Of a stretch of 64,000 nt of DNA, positions 36,704 to 45,376 are shown piece by piece (position 1 is the stretch's first letter; the number at the start of each line of letters is the position of its first letter). The position numbers were made by a program, and so were the translations under genes. The stretch covers positions 62,001 through 126,000 of the forward strand of contig NZ_JAFLRH010000002.1 in NCBI RefSeq assembly GCF_017310645.1, in the 5' to 3' direction. The notes under the pieces are model-generated. The model ran no database searches. It saw only the letters and a program-made list of their open reading frames with translations, and was not told where the DNA came from. The stretch is from Paradesulfitobacterium ferrireducens (lineage in GTDB: Bacteria; Bacillota; Desulfitobacteriia; Desulfitobacteriales; Desulfitobacteriaceae).

Positions 36704-37414
36704 ATGATATCCAGACGCAAGGCATCCGAACAAATTGTTGAAGAATTGATGAGAATGATTCAGTATGGTCATTATGCCCAGGGAGACCGCTTGCCCTCGG
36801 AAAACGAATTGGCCAAGATGTTTGGGGTAAGCCGTTCCCCAGTGCGTGAAGCCTTGAGCGTCCTGACGACTTCTGGAATAATTGAGTCGCGCCAGGGTGG
36901 AGGAAGCTATGTCAAAGCTGCACTCGACAGTCCGGTTCTGCAGCCGCTCGTTGATAAGGTCATGGATCTGAAAGATACGCTTTATCTCTTGGAAATGCGG
37001 CAGATGATCGAGCCGGGGGCGGCAGCGCTTGCTGCCTTAAGATATGACAAGCGGGATTTGGAGAATATGGAAAGGGCGTTGAGCCGGGTTGAAGCCGTGA
37101 GCAGTAATGACCAAGCCGTTGGCGAAGGGGAAGACTTCTCTTTCCACCGGGCCATTGTTATCGCTGCCCACAATCCGATCATGTTGGATATTATCAATTA
37201 TATTTCAGAACACTACCATAGAAGCCTTGCCCTTACTCTGACTCAAAATGTGGGCCGGCAACGCAAACGCCAGCAAGTCTATAAAGAGCACGTTGCCATT
37301 TTTGAAGCAATCAGAGACAGACACGCTGATTTGGCCAAAGTCCAAAGTGAAGTTCACTTGCAAAAAGTCAGGGAAAAAATTACGGGTACTGACCATACAT
37401 CGCCAGCCGAATGA
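36704..37414 (+). CDS. GntR-family regulator, FadR type (236 aa)
   Basis: Winged helix at residues 1-70 (GDRLPSENELAKMFGVSRSP, VREALSVLTTSGIIESRQGGGSYV) followed by an FCD domain with FHRAIVIAAHNP and the helix ending YKEHVAIFEAIRDRH, whose histidines bind a metal. It lies immediately before glutamate dehydrogenase and its family's operator type is present in the gap (37508-37520), so it probably controls the gdh-led operon. Confidence 0.87.
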   Translation: MISRRKASEQIVEELMRMIQYGHYAQGDRLPSENELAKMFGVSRSPVREALSVLTTSGIIESRQGGGSYVKAALDSPVLQPLVDKVMDLKDTLYLLEMRQMIEPGAAALAALRYDKRDLENMERALSRVEAVSSNDQAVGEGEDFSFHRAIVIAAHNPIMLDIINYISEHYHRSLALTLTQNVGRQRKRQQVYKEHVAIFEAIRDRHADLAKVQSEVHLQKVREKITGTDHTSPAE

Positions 37415-37426
37415 ATAAAGGAAAAT

Positions 37427-37460
37427 AGAACGGGGATATGCTCTACCGTTCTTTCTTTTA
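37427..37460 (+). terminator. Rho-independent terminator after the GntR gene
   Basis: AGAACGG (37427-37433) and CCGTTCT (37446-37452) form a 7-bp stem followed by TTCTTTTA. It separates the regulator transcript from the operon that follows. Confidence 0.7.
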
Positions 37461-37507
37461 CGAAAAAATTCTTATTGTCAAGCAAGAATGTATGGTGTTA
37501 AACTGTA

Positions 37508-37520
37508 GTTGTCATACAAC
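37508..37520. promoter_or_regulatory. GTTGTCATACAAC, FadR-type operator before glutamate dehydrogenase
   Basis: Perfect 5-bp arms with a 3-base centre match the TNGTNNNACNA consensus of FadR-subfamily GntR regulators. It lies 76 bases before the gdh start and just after the gene for such a regulator. Confidence 0.55.
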
Positions 37521-37595
37521 ATACATATACTCAGGAAAGAAAACATGATCGGGGAGGTAGTGACATCTTTATTTCAGTGAAGAGGAGGAGAATGC

Positions 37596-38858
37596 ATGAG
37601 CAAATCGTACAATCCCTATAACAACATGTTGGAAGTTCTGGAACAGGCGGCAAAATTATTAGATCTAGAAGAAAATGACTATGTGACGATCAAGTATCCG
37701 GAAAGAGAATTGAAGGTAGCTGTACCGGTAGAGATGGACGACGGATCGATCAGGGTCTTTGAGGGCTACCGGGTACAGCACTCCAGTTCGAGAGGACCGT
37801 GTAAAGGCGGTATTCGGTATCACCAGGATGTTGATATCGATGAAGTGAAGGCACTGGCAGCTTGGATGTCTTTTAAATGCGCAGTCGTAAATATACCTTA
37901 CGGTGGTGGTAAGGGTGCTGTAAAAGTAGATCCAAAAGAACTTTCTAAGAATGAATTAAAAAAACTCACAAGAAGATATACAGCCATGATCCTGCCCTTG
38001 ATCGGCCCTGAACGGGATATTCCCGCACCTGATGTGAATACGGATGCCGAGGTAATGGGCTGGATTATGGACACCTACAGCATGTTTAAGGGTTATACCG
38101 TTCCCGGAGTTGTAACAGGTAAACCAATAGATATGGGCGGTTCCCTGGGGAGACGGGAAGCTACCGGACGCGGAGTTATGTTTATGACTCGCGAGATACT
38201 CCACCGCATAGGGATGCCCATCATTGGCACAAAAGTTGCCGTGCAGGGCATGGGGAATGTAGGTGGAACAGCAGCTAGGTTATTGCATCATGAAGGCTGC
38301 AAAATTGTCGCTGTGAGTGACGTATCGGGGGGAATCTATTGCAATACAGGTCTAAATGTTGAGGAAATCTTAAGTTTCCTAGCGCATAAAGACGGAAAAG
38401 TCCTAAGGGATTACGATGCCCCCGGTGTCGCCCATATTAGCAATCAAGATTTGCTGACGATCGAATGTGATGTGCTCATACCTGCTGCTTTAGAGAACCA
38501 GATCACAGAGCGGATTGCTGCTGATATCAAAGCAACGGTAATTGTTGAAGGCGCGAATGGTCCAACAACGGTGGAGGCGGATAAAATTCTCGAGAAGCAC
38601 AATAAGATGATAGTCCCGGATATTTTGGCTAATGCCGGTGGTGTTGTTGTCTCATATTTCGAATGGGTACAAAACATTCAGTCTCTGATGTGGGATGAAG
38701 AAGAGGTTAACCGTGCTCTTGAGAAAATAATGATCAGGGCCTTTAACGAAGTATGGGATAAGAAAAATGAAAATAACACAACCATGCGCATGGGTGCTTA
38801 TATGGTAGCCATTGACAGGATGGTCCGCGCCAAGAGGATTAGAGGCGTATTTCCATGA
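37596..38858 (+). CDS. Glutamate dehydrogenase (420 aa)
   Basis: A hexameric-type Glu/Leu/Phe/Val dehydrogenase. The substrate-side motifs are GPCKGGIRYH and the catalytic PYGGGKGAVKVDP; PAPDVNTDAEVMGWIMDTY follows. The Rossmann loop is VQGMGNVGGTAARLL. Length and residues fit glutamate dehydrogenase of the RocG/GudB type, which oxidises glutamate to 2-oxoglutarate and ammonia with NAD. The next gene starts in its stop codon. With korDABC and sucCD it would form a glutamate-oxidising route. Confidence 0.9.
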   Translation: MSKSYNPYNNMLEVLEQAAKLLDLEENDYVTIKYPERELKVAVPVEMDDGSIRVFEGYRVQHSSSRGPCKGGIRYHQDVDIDEVKALAAWMSFKCAVVNIPYGGGKGAVKVDPKELSKNELKKLTRRYTAMILPLIGPERDIPAPDVNTDAEVMGWIMDTYSMFKGYTVPGVVTGKPIDMGGSLGRREATGRGVMFMTREILHRIGMPIIGTKVAVQGMGNVGGTAARLLHHEGCKIVAVSDVSGGIYCNTGLNVEEILSFLAHKDGKVLRDYDAPGVAHISNQDLLTIECDVLIPAALENQITERIAADIKATVIVEGANGPTTVEADKILEKHNKMIVPDILANAGGVVVSYFEWVQNIQSLMWDEEEVNRALEKIMIRAFNEVWDKKNENNTTMRMGAYMVAIDRMVRAKRIRGVFP

Positions 38859-40243
38859 TTGACGAGAAGGTTATAAACGAGTTTTCCCAAATCGTGGGGG
38901 CAAGAGGCTTATTGAACGAAAATTTAGACCTGTTTACGTATTCTTACGATGCTTCGTTCTTGCCGCTGCTTCCGGCGGCTAAACCGGACTTGGTGCTTAA
39001 GCCTCAGTCAACGCAAGAAGTTGCCGCCATCATGAAACTGGCGCATAAGTACAGGATACCGGTCGTGGCCAGGGGTTTGGGCACCGGCCGTACCGGGGGC
39101 AGCGTTCCGGCCGAGGGTGGTCTCGTGTTGTGTCTTGATGAGATGAATCAAATTCTTGAGCTCGATGACCAAAACCTGATGCTGACGGTTGAACCAGGGG
39201 TAAAGACACAGGATATCTACCAGTTCTGTGCCGAGCGGGGGTTGTTTTATCCGCCTGATCCTTCCAGTCTCAAACAGTCCACGATTGGGGGAAATATTGC
39301 GGAAAATGCCGGGGGGCCGAGGGCTGTCAAATACGGGGTGACAGGAGATTATGTGATGGGGCTTGAGGTCGTTCTGGCTGACGGGAGCGTGCTCCAAACC
39401 GGGGGCAAGATGATTAAAAATGTCACAGGGTATGATCTGACCCGGTTGTTTGTTGGCTCGGAAGGGACTTTGGGAATTATCACCCGGGCCATTCTGAGGC
39501 TGATTCCTATGCCCAAAATCCGGCGAACGGCACAGGCTTTGTTTGACTCCTTGGACGGAGCCTGTGCAGCGGTAAGCCGGTCCATTAAATCGGGGGCCAT
39601 TCCGGCAGCCGCGGAACTGATGGATCAGATCAGCATTGAGGCCGTTGCCAAATTCAGGAATATTGAACTCGATCCGAGGGTTAAAGCCGGTGTTATCTTT
39701 GAGTTCGACGGGGACAGCGAGGCCGGTTTGGACGCCCAAATCGGGGAAGCGGAGAGATTATGCGCCGAGTGCGGCTCTGTGCAATTCCGGATTGCCAAGA
39801 CCAAAGAGGAGGAAGATGAACTCTGGAGTTTGAGGAGGGGCATGAGTTCTGCAATTGCGGCCCTTGCTGCGAATCGAATAGCCGAAGATATTTCAGTGCC
39901 GCGGGCTGCTTTGCCGGAGATTGTCAAACGCTTGCGGGAAATTGCGGCCAGATATGGTTTGCAATTGGCGGTATTCGGTCACGCCGGGGACGGCAACTTG
40001 CATCCTTCCCTCCTGGCAGACCTGAACGCTCCGGGGGAAAAGGAAAAAGTGGAGCAAGCGGTGGGCGAGATTTTCCAAGCAGCCTTGGCGGTGGGCGGAA
40101 CTCTGTCCGGCGAACACGGGATCGGGCTTACCAAAAAAGACTATCTTGCTGACGCTTTGGGAGAGACGGGTATGGCTGCGATCCGGAGCATTAAAAAGGC
40201 TCTGGATCCGGCAGGAATACTGAACCCGGGGAAGATCTTCTGA
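38855..40243 (+). CDS. FAD-linked 2-hydroxyacid oxidase/dehydrogenase, GlcD-like (462 aa)
   Basis: An FAD-binding type 4 (VAO-type) flavoprotein: PVVARGLGTGRTGGSVPAEGG, GGNIAENAGGPRAVKYGVTGDYV (in parts) and TGYDLTRLFVGSEGTLGIIT bind FAD; VFGHAGDGNLHPSLL and GEHGIGLTKKDYL complete the active site. Relatives oxidise glycolate, D-lactate or D-2-hydroxyglutarate. Its position between glutamate dehydrogenase and the 2-oxoglutarate oxidoreductase genes favours 2-hydroxyglutarate (inference). ATG overlaps the gdh stop; the Fe-S partner follows 10 bases later. Confidence 0.88.
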   Translation: MIDEKVINEFSQIVGARGLLNENLDLFTYSYDASFLPLLPAAKPDLVLKPQSTQEVAAIMKLAHKYRIPVVARGLGTGRTGGSVPAEGGLVLCLDEMNQILELDDQNLMLTVEPGVKTQDIYQFCAERGLFYPPDPSSLKQSTIGGNIAENAGGPRAVKYGVTGDYVMGLEVVLADGSVLQTGGKMIKNVTGYDLTRLFVGSEGTLGIITRAILRLIPMPKIRRTAQALFDSLDGACAAVSRSIKSGAIPAAAELMDQISIEAVAKFRNIELDPRVKAGVIFEFDGDSEAGLDAQIGEAERLCAECGSVQFRIAKTKEEEDELWSLRRGMSSAIAALAANRIAEDISVPRAALPEIVKRLREIAARYGLQLAVFGHAGDGNLHPSLLADLNAPGEKEKVEQAVGEIFQAALAVGGTLSGEHGIGLTKKDYLADALGETGMAAIRSIKKALDPAGILNPGKIF

Positions 40244-40253
40244 GAATGGATGA

Positions 40254-41474
40254 ATGTGCGTGAACAAGACTGAAAAGATGTCTCTTGCTAAGATCCAAGC
40301 GATCGTTAACCAGTGTGACCGCTGCGGGGCCTGTTTAACTGTTTGTCCGGTGTATGACGTGGCTCACCGGGAGGCGGCAGTAGCCAGAGGCAGGCTCGCC
40401 ACGGTCAGAGCCATGGCCGAGGGCGGATTAACTCCTGATTCCAAGATGGCGGAAGCCTTTGAATTTTGCCTGTTGTGCAAGGCGTGTACGGAGAATTGTC
40501 CGAGCAAAGTTAAAACGGACGAGGCAATGATTGAGGCCAGGCAATATATGGCTGTGAAGTTGGGGCGCCGGGCCAAGCACCGCCTGCTTGCAGGCTTTCT
40601 AGGAAATAACGTACTGATTAAATTGGCGGCTGGGACATTGAAGTTAAGCAAGAAAACCGGCTTAGGCGGACTGCTGCGGTGCGTGGTGCCGTTGGAGCAC
40701 ACTAAGGCCGGCTATCGGGAAATGGCTGCGGGACCCGCTGCCTTTCCTGCCCTCTCAAACATACCACATCCGGAAAGGCCGCATCCCGGTAAAATTGCCT
40801 ATTTCCAGGGGTGCGCAATGAAGATGTTCTTTCCGGCGGCAGCCCAGGCAACAGTCAAATTGCTGAGCCGGACGGCTGAGGTCACCATTCCGGAGAGTGC
40901 CTGCTGCGGGATGCCCCATTTGGCTCATGGCATGGCGGATCAAGCTCAAGCATTGGCCAAGAAGAACATTGAAGCTTTTGCGGATGCGGATCGGATCATT
41001 ACGGATTGTGCCAGTTGCGGCAGTTCCCTGAAAGAGTATGGGCACCGCCTGGCGGCTGATCCTCAGTGGGCCGCAAGGGCACAGGAGTTTAGCAGCAAAG
41101 TGATGGGCCTAAGTGAATATCTCTATGATGTCGGCTATCAGCCAAAGCAGAAAAACGCTTTGAGAGTAACTTATCATGATCCTTGTCATCTTGTGCGGGG
41201 GCAAGGAATTAAGAAACAGCCAAGGGACCTTTTGCAGCGTGCCGCCGAGTATGTGGAAATGCCCCGGGCTGACAAATGCTGCGGCGGGGCCGGCACCTTT
41301 TATCTGGATTTTCCGGAAGCATCCCGCAAAATTTTAAGCGAAAAAGTAAAGAACATCGAAAGCACGGATGCGGATGTTGTGGTGACAGAGTGTCCGGCTT
41401 GTTTAATGCAGCTGGCGAAAGGAGAGCAGCAAAGCGGCCGTTTCAAAGCAATGCACATTAGTCAGGTGTTATAA
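40254..41474 (+). CDS. Fe-S oxidoreductase subunit, GlcF-like (406 aa)
   Basis: Two [4Fe-4S] motifs at the N-terminus (CDRCGACLTVCPV and CLLCKACTENCPS) are followed by two CCG domains (SACCGMPHLAHG and DKCCGGAGTFYLDFPE), the layout of GlcF/LutA-type subunits. It would carry electrons from the flavoprotein encoded upstream to an electron-transfer flavoprotein or membrane carrier. Start: ATG 40254; GTG 40260 and ATG 40278 are possible alternatives, as the ribosome site is weak. Confidence 0.87.
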   Translation: MCVNKTEKMSLAKIQAIVNQCDRCGACLTVCPVYDVAHREAAVARGRLATVRAMAEGGLTPDSKMAEAFEFCLLCKACTENCPSKVKTDEAMIEARQYMAVKLGRRAKHRLLAGFLGNNVLIKLAAGTLKLSKKTGLGGLLRCVVPLEHTKAGYREMAAGPAAFPALSNIPHPERPHPGKIAYFQGCAMKMFFPAAAQATVKLLSRTAEVTIPESACCGMPHLAHGMADQAQALAKKNIEAFADADRIITDCASCGSSLKEYGHRLAADPQWAARAQEFSSKVMGLSEYLYDVGYQPKQKNALRVTYHDPCHLVRGQGIKKQPRDLLQRAAEYVEMPRADKCCGGAGTFYLDFPEASRKILSEKVKNIESTDADVVVTECPACLMQLAKGEQQSGRFKAMHISQVL

Positions 41475-41862
41475 ATAAGTTAATGTGATTAGCCAGGAGT
41501 CAGGAGACAGGAGTCAGGAGTCAGAATGTGAGACCCAGTGCCACGGGACTTGTCCACGGAAACAAGTGCGTTAGTCCGTTCAAGGACTAACGGGACTGAT
41601 GCCGCGAGTGCCAGGACGGCACAGGAGCGGCGCACTTCAGGTATTACCCTAAGGTTTGGCGCTGTAGCTGAATCAACAAGCTCATCCTTCGGCGAACAGC
41701 TTCACGCTGTTCGAGCATCTGGCGCGTGGTACGATTGTCTCCGGTGGAGGCAATCGCCGAAGCCGCAAACCAGAGAGAACTACTTTCGCGGCGAAGGATG
41801 CGGGTAATGCACCTTGACTTTTTTCTTTCATCAGTAGTGCCGCTTGGAAGGGAGGATGGCAC
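41475..41862. repeat. Dispersed intergenic repeat element, copy A
   Basis: No gene was recognised. It begins with AGGAGTCAGGAGACAGGAGT units (41491-41525), then the CGTTAGTCC/GGACTAACG hairpin (41569-41592). A roughly 180-base stretch to about 41803 follows, with segments found inverted at 54147-54299. Matches include CACTTCAGGTATTACCC with AAGGTTT and GTAGCTGA, and GCCGCAAACCA with TTTCGCGGCGAAGGATGCG. It interrupts an otherwise tightly packed catabolic operon. Confidence 0.75.
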
Positions 41863-43137
41863 ATGAGTTTAGAGCAGTTGCTTGCCCCGATCCAAATTCC
41901 CAGAATGGCAAGAATAAAGCAAAGTTTTCCTAGACCTATAGTGACAGACATTCCTAAAGCATTAAGAGAAAGCTTGGTGCATCCGCAAATTCTCGGCAGA
42001 ATCAAAAGCGGGGACAGGGTGGCTGTCACGGCCGGAAGCCGAGGCATCGCGAACATAGCCCTGATCCTGCGCGAAGTCTTGGCGAATTTGAAGGCAGTGG
42101 GCGCAGAGCCATTTATCATTCCGGCCATGGGGAGTCATGGCGGGGCGACAGCAGAGGGACAAGTTGAAGTACTCCGCAGCTTGGGAATCAGCGAGGAGAC
42201 GGTGGACGCTCCGATCCATGCCAGCATGGAAGTGGTGCAAATTGGAGAGACAGCCGCTGGGATACCGGTCTACTTTGACAAGTATGCAGCCACGATGGCG
42301 GATGCGACCGTGGTGGTTGGCCGGATCAAACCGCATACTACTTTCCGCGGGTCTTTTGAGAGCGGGTTGGCTAAGATGATCGCAATCGGGCTAGGCAAAC
42401 AAAAAGGAGCAGAGTGCTGCCATGCCGCAGGCCCGGCGCAGATGTCCCAGAGAATAGAAGACATTGCCCGGGTGGCCCTTGAACGATCCAATGTCATTTT
42501 TGGCGTAGGCATTTTAGAGAATGCGTATGACGAGACCTGCAAGATTGTTGTCCTTCCCAAAGAAGAAATTTTAGCGTGTGAGCCGGAGCTCCTGGAGGAG
42601 GCTCGGAGCAATTTGCCGCATATCCTATTTTCAGAATTTGAAGTTCTCATTGTTGATGAGATTGGCAAGAACATCAGCGGTTTGGGTATGGATACGAATA
42701 TTATCAACCGGTTTCCGACTGCGGCAGTTAAATGTAAGCCGAGTATGCAAAGAATCGCCGTTTTAGACTTGACCGAGGAAACCCATGGCAATTTTCACGG
42801 TCTGGGCTTGGCCGATGTATGTACCAGAAGGGTGTTGGATAAGCTTGATTTTAATCAAACTTACCCTAACCCTTTGACCTCCAGAGTGCCGGAAGCATCG
42901 AAGATCCCGGTGGTTATGCCTAATGATCTGCTGGCGATTAAAGCGGCTATCCAGACGTGTTCTGAGGTGGATTACACCAAGATTAGAATGGTTAGGATCA
43001 AAAATACCTTGAAATTGGATGAGATTTTTATTTCGGAGCACCTCATTCCTCAAGCACGGTTAGATTCCAGGATAGAGATCGTAGGGGATCTTCGGCCGCT
43101 GCATTTTACGGAGAGCGGGGAACTATTAGCAGATTAA
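41863..43137 (+). CDS. LarA-like nickel-dependent racemase family protein (DUF2088; 424 aa)
   Basis: The N-terminal domain matches the lactate racemase LarA family: RVAVTAGSRGIANIALILREVL, FIIPAMGSHGGATAEGQ and VVGRIKPHTTFRGSFESGLAKM (in parts). LarA racemises lactate using a nickel-pincer cofactor, and homologues act on other 2-hydroxyacids. Beside a GlcDF-like oxidase and a D-2-hydroxyacid dehydrogenase, an epimerase that feeds the correct isomer of a 2-hydroxyacid is plausible (inference). The genes for making the pincer cofactor (larB, larC, larE) are not in the window. ATG 41863 follows GGGAGG. Confidence 0.78.
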   Translation: MSLEQLLAPIQIPRMARIKQSFPRPIVTDIPKALRESLVHPQILGRIKSGDRVAVTAGSRGIANIALILREVLANLKAVGAEPFIIPAMGSHGGATAEGQVEVLRSLGISEETVDAPIHASMEVVQIGETAAGIPVYFDKYAATMADATVVVGRIKPHTTFRGSFESGLAKMIAIGLGKQKGAECCHAAGPAQMSQRIEDIARVALERSNVIFGVGILENAYDETCKIVVLPKEEILACEPELLEEARSNLPHILFSEFEVLIVDEIGKNISGLGMDTNIINRFPTAAVKCKPSMQRIAVLDLTEETHGNFHGLGLADVCTRRVLDKLDFNQTYPNPLTSRVPEASKIPVVMPNDLLAIKAAIQTCSEVDYTKIRMVRIKNTLKLDEIFISEHLIPQARLDSRIEIVGDLRPLHFTESGELLAD

Positions 43138-43164
43138 TCTTAGGGTTAGGAGGAGACTGGGATC

Positions 43165-43386
43165 ATGATTCAGATCGAAACCAATAAAACTCCAAAATGT
43201 GAGCTTGAAATCAAAAAGCAATGGTGCAAAGGGTGCAACTTATGTGTCGCTGCCTGCCCGCGCTCGGTGTTGGCTTTAGATTTATTGGGCAAGATTAAAG
43301 TCGTGGAAGCTGAAAAATGCATTGCCTGCGGCCTGTGCGAGAGCACCTGCCCGGATTTTGCAATTAGGGTGATAAAAAATGCGTGA
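43165..43386 (+). CDS. korD: 2-oxoacid:ferredoxin oxidoreductase, ferredoxin-like delta subunit (73 aa)
   Basis: A small protein with two [4Fe-4S] cluster motifs, CKGCNLCVAACPRS and CIACGLCESTCPDF. It is first in a four-gene set with alpha, beta and gamma subunits and overlaps alpha by eight bases. It passes electrons from the TPP enzyme to external ferredoxin. ATG 43165 follows TAGGAGGAG. Confidence 0.9.
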   Translation: MIQIETNKTPKCELEIKKQWCKGCNLCVAACPRSVLALDLLGKIKVVEAEKCIACGLCESTCPDFAIRVIKNA

Positions 43387-44557
43387 ATTAGCAGAAGTTC
43401 GCTTAATGCAAGGCAATGAAGCCTGCGTCCAAGCGGCTCTCGATGCCGGAGTCCGCTTTTTCGGGGGTTACCCCATCACTCCCTCAACCGAAATCGCCGA
43501 AGGCATGGCCGAAAAGCTCCCGGCTCTCGGCGGCAAGTTCATTCAGATGGAAGACGAGATCGCGAGTATCGCATCCATCATCGGAGCTTCCCTGGCCGGA
43601 GTCAAATCCATGACCGCCACCAGTGGTCCCGGCTTTTCCCTGATGCAGGAAAACTTAGGCTATGCCTGCATGACCGAAGTCCCCTGTGTCATTGTTAATG
43701 TTCAGCGCGGCGGGCCGAGCACCGGCCGTCCCACCGCTCCTGCCCAAGGGGATGTCATGCAAGCCCGCTGGGGGACACACGGGGATCATCCGGCCATCGT
43801 CCTCTCTCCCTGGTCAGCCCAGGAAACCTACACCCTGACGGTGAAAGCCGTGAACTTATCCGAACGCTTCAGAACCCCGGTTATCCTCCTTATGGACGAA
43901 GTGGTGGCTCATCTGCGTGAAGGGGTAAGAATGCCGGACCCGCGCCAATTAAAACTGATTGAAAGACCGCGTCCCCAGGGCGGACGGGAAAATTACCGGC
44001 CGTTCGGCGGCGCGCTTGATGAGGTCCCAGCAGTGGCAGACTTCGGTATGGGCTACCGCTGTAATGTCACCGGACTCGTGCACGATGACGTCGGACACCC
44101 AAGCGGCAGTCCCCAAGTCACGAATGACCTTATCCGCAGGCTCAGCGGAAAGGTCGAAGCCCATCGGGATGAAATCATCGATTATGAACTGACTCAAACA
44201 GGGGATGCCGACATGGTCATTTTTGCATATGGCAGTACCGCCCGCACTTCTTTACGCGCCCTGAAGCTGGCACGGGCCCAAGGACTCAAAGTCGGCATGA
44301 TCCGGCCCACCACCCTCTGGCCTTTCCCGGAAAAAGCCATCGAGGAAGTTGCAGAGAGAGGGATTCCAATCCTCGTACCGGAAATGAACCTGGGCCAGCT
44401 GGTTCTGGAAGTTGAGCGCATTGCTAAAGGCCGCTCCCTGGTGCAGCCTCTCAGCCGGGTGGATGGGGAACTGTTTAACCCGGATGAGATCCTGGAAGCA
44501 GTGAAGGAACTAAAGCCTGTTAAGTCTCGTAAATCCTCTAAGAAGGAGGGGATCTAA
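43379..44557 (+). CDS. korA: 2-oxoglutarate:ferredoxin oxidoreductase alpha subunit (392 aa)
   Basis: The sequence VRFFGGYPITPSTEIAEGMAE opens the pyrimidine-binding domain; FIQMEDEIASIASIIGASLAG contains the conserved glutamate. TATSGPGFSLMQENLGYA and VNVQRGGPSTGRPT are family signatures. It converts 2-oxoglutarate (or a related 2-oxoacid) and CoA to acyl-CoA, CO2 and reduced ferredoxin. Succinyl-CoA ligase genes nearby support 2-oxoglutarate as substrate; branched-chain 2-oxoacids are the main alternative. From here to 48784 the third codon positions look richer in C than in flanking genes. Confidence 0.87.
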   Translation: MRELAEVRLMQGNEACVQAALDAGVRFFGGYPITPSTEIAEGMAEKLPALGGKFIQMEDEIASIASIIGASLAGVKSMTATSGPGFSLMQENLGYACMTEVPCVIVNVQRGGPSTGRPTAPAQGDVMQARWGTHGDHPAIVLSPWSAQETYTLTVKAVNLSERFRTPVILLMDEVVAHLREGVRMPDPRQLKLIERPRPQGGRENYRPFGGALDEVPAVADFGMGYRCNVTGLVHDDVGHPSGSPQVTNDLIRRLSGKVEAHRDEIIDYELTQTGDADMVIFAYGSTARTSLRALKLARAQGLKVGMIRPTTLWPFPEKAIEEVAERGIPILVPEMNLGQLVLEVERIAKGRSLVQPLSRVDGELFNPDEILEAVKELKPVKSRKSSKKEGI

Positions 44558-45376
44558 ATGTCATTCGATGTTATGGACTACTTCCGGCAAGAAACCCTCC
44601 CGCATATTTGGTGTCCTGGCTGCGGCAACGGCATCATCCTGCGCGACTTCGCCGTCGCCCTGGAACGGTTAAACTACCCCCGGGACGAAGTCGTCATCGT
44701 CTCCGGCATCGGCTGTTCCTCACGGGCCGCAGGGTACCTCAACTTTGACACGGTCCACACTACTCACGGACGGGCTCTGCCCTTTGCCACCGGCATCAAA
44801 CTTGCCAACCCCAACCTCAAAGTTTTTGTCATCATGGGTGACGGCGATTCCTCAGCCATCGGCGGCAACCATCTGATCCACGCCGCCCGCCGCAACATTG
44901 ATTTAACAGCTATCATCTTTAACAACAACATCTACGGCATGACCGGGGGCCAGTTCTCGCCTTTAACCCCCCGTGACAAAAAAGCAACTACCGCGCCCTA
45001 CGGCATGATTGAACAATCCTTTGACATCTGCCGCCTGGCTGAAGGGGCGGGAGCAACCTATGTCGGCCGCGCCACCACCTACCATAACCAGCTTTTAACC
45101 CAACTTATTATTGATGGAGCCCAAAACCCCGGCTTTTCCCTGATTGAAGCCGTCACCCACTGCCCCACTTCCTACGGGCGGCGCAATGGCATGGCTTCTC
45201 CCAGCGATATGGTGCGCTGGCAAAAAGACAATGCCGTTTGGATTGACAAAGTACGCGCCGGAAAAGCGGAAGTTAAAGACGGACAATTTACCATCGGGCT
45301 TTTGCACCGGCATGAAGCCCCGGAATTTACCCAAGCCTACATGGAGGTGATCAAACGTGCCCGCGGACAAGAGTGA
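44558..45376 (+). CDS. korB: 2-oxoglutarate:ferredoxin oxidoreductase beta subunit (272 aa)
   Basis: The TPP-binding subunit: WCPGCGNGIILRDF with a cluster/TPP-domain cysteine pair, SGIGCSSRAAGYLNFDTVHTTHGRALPFATG (in parts), and the diphosphate/Mg motif GDGDSSAIGGNHLIHAARRN followed by NNNIYGMTGGQFSP. It starts directly after the alpha stop (no gap) behind AAGGAGGGG and overlaps gamma by 20 bases. Confidence 0.9.
   Translation: MSFDVMDYFRQETLPHIWCPGCGNGIILRDFAVALERLNYPRDEVVIVSGIGCSSRAAGYLNFDTVHTTHGRALPFATGIKLANPNLKVFVIMGDGDSSAIGGNHLIHAARRNIDLTAIIFNNNIYGMTGGQFSPLTPRDKKATTAPYGMIEQSFDICRLAEGAGATYVGRATTYHNQLLTQLIIDGAQNPGFSLIEAVTHCPTSYGRRNGMASPSDMVRWQKDNAVWIDKVRAGKAEVKDGQFTIGLLHRHEAPEFTQAYMEVIKRARGQE

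Noticed and set aside
39008-39739. A 243-codon antisense frame opposite the GlcD-like gene
   Set aside because: The sense strand encodes a clear FAD oxidase with all motifs; the antisense frame is a composition shadow.
41538-41807. An 89-codon frame inside the repeat element at 41.5 kb
   Set aside because: It runs across the hairpin and the repeat segments shared with 54 kb, has no ribosome site, and the shared segments do not indicate a protein.
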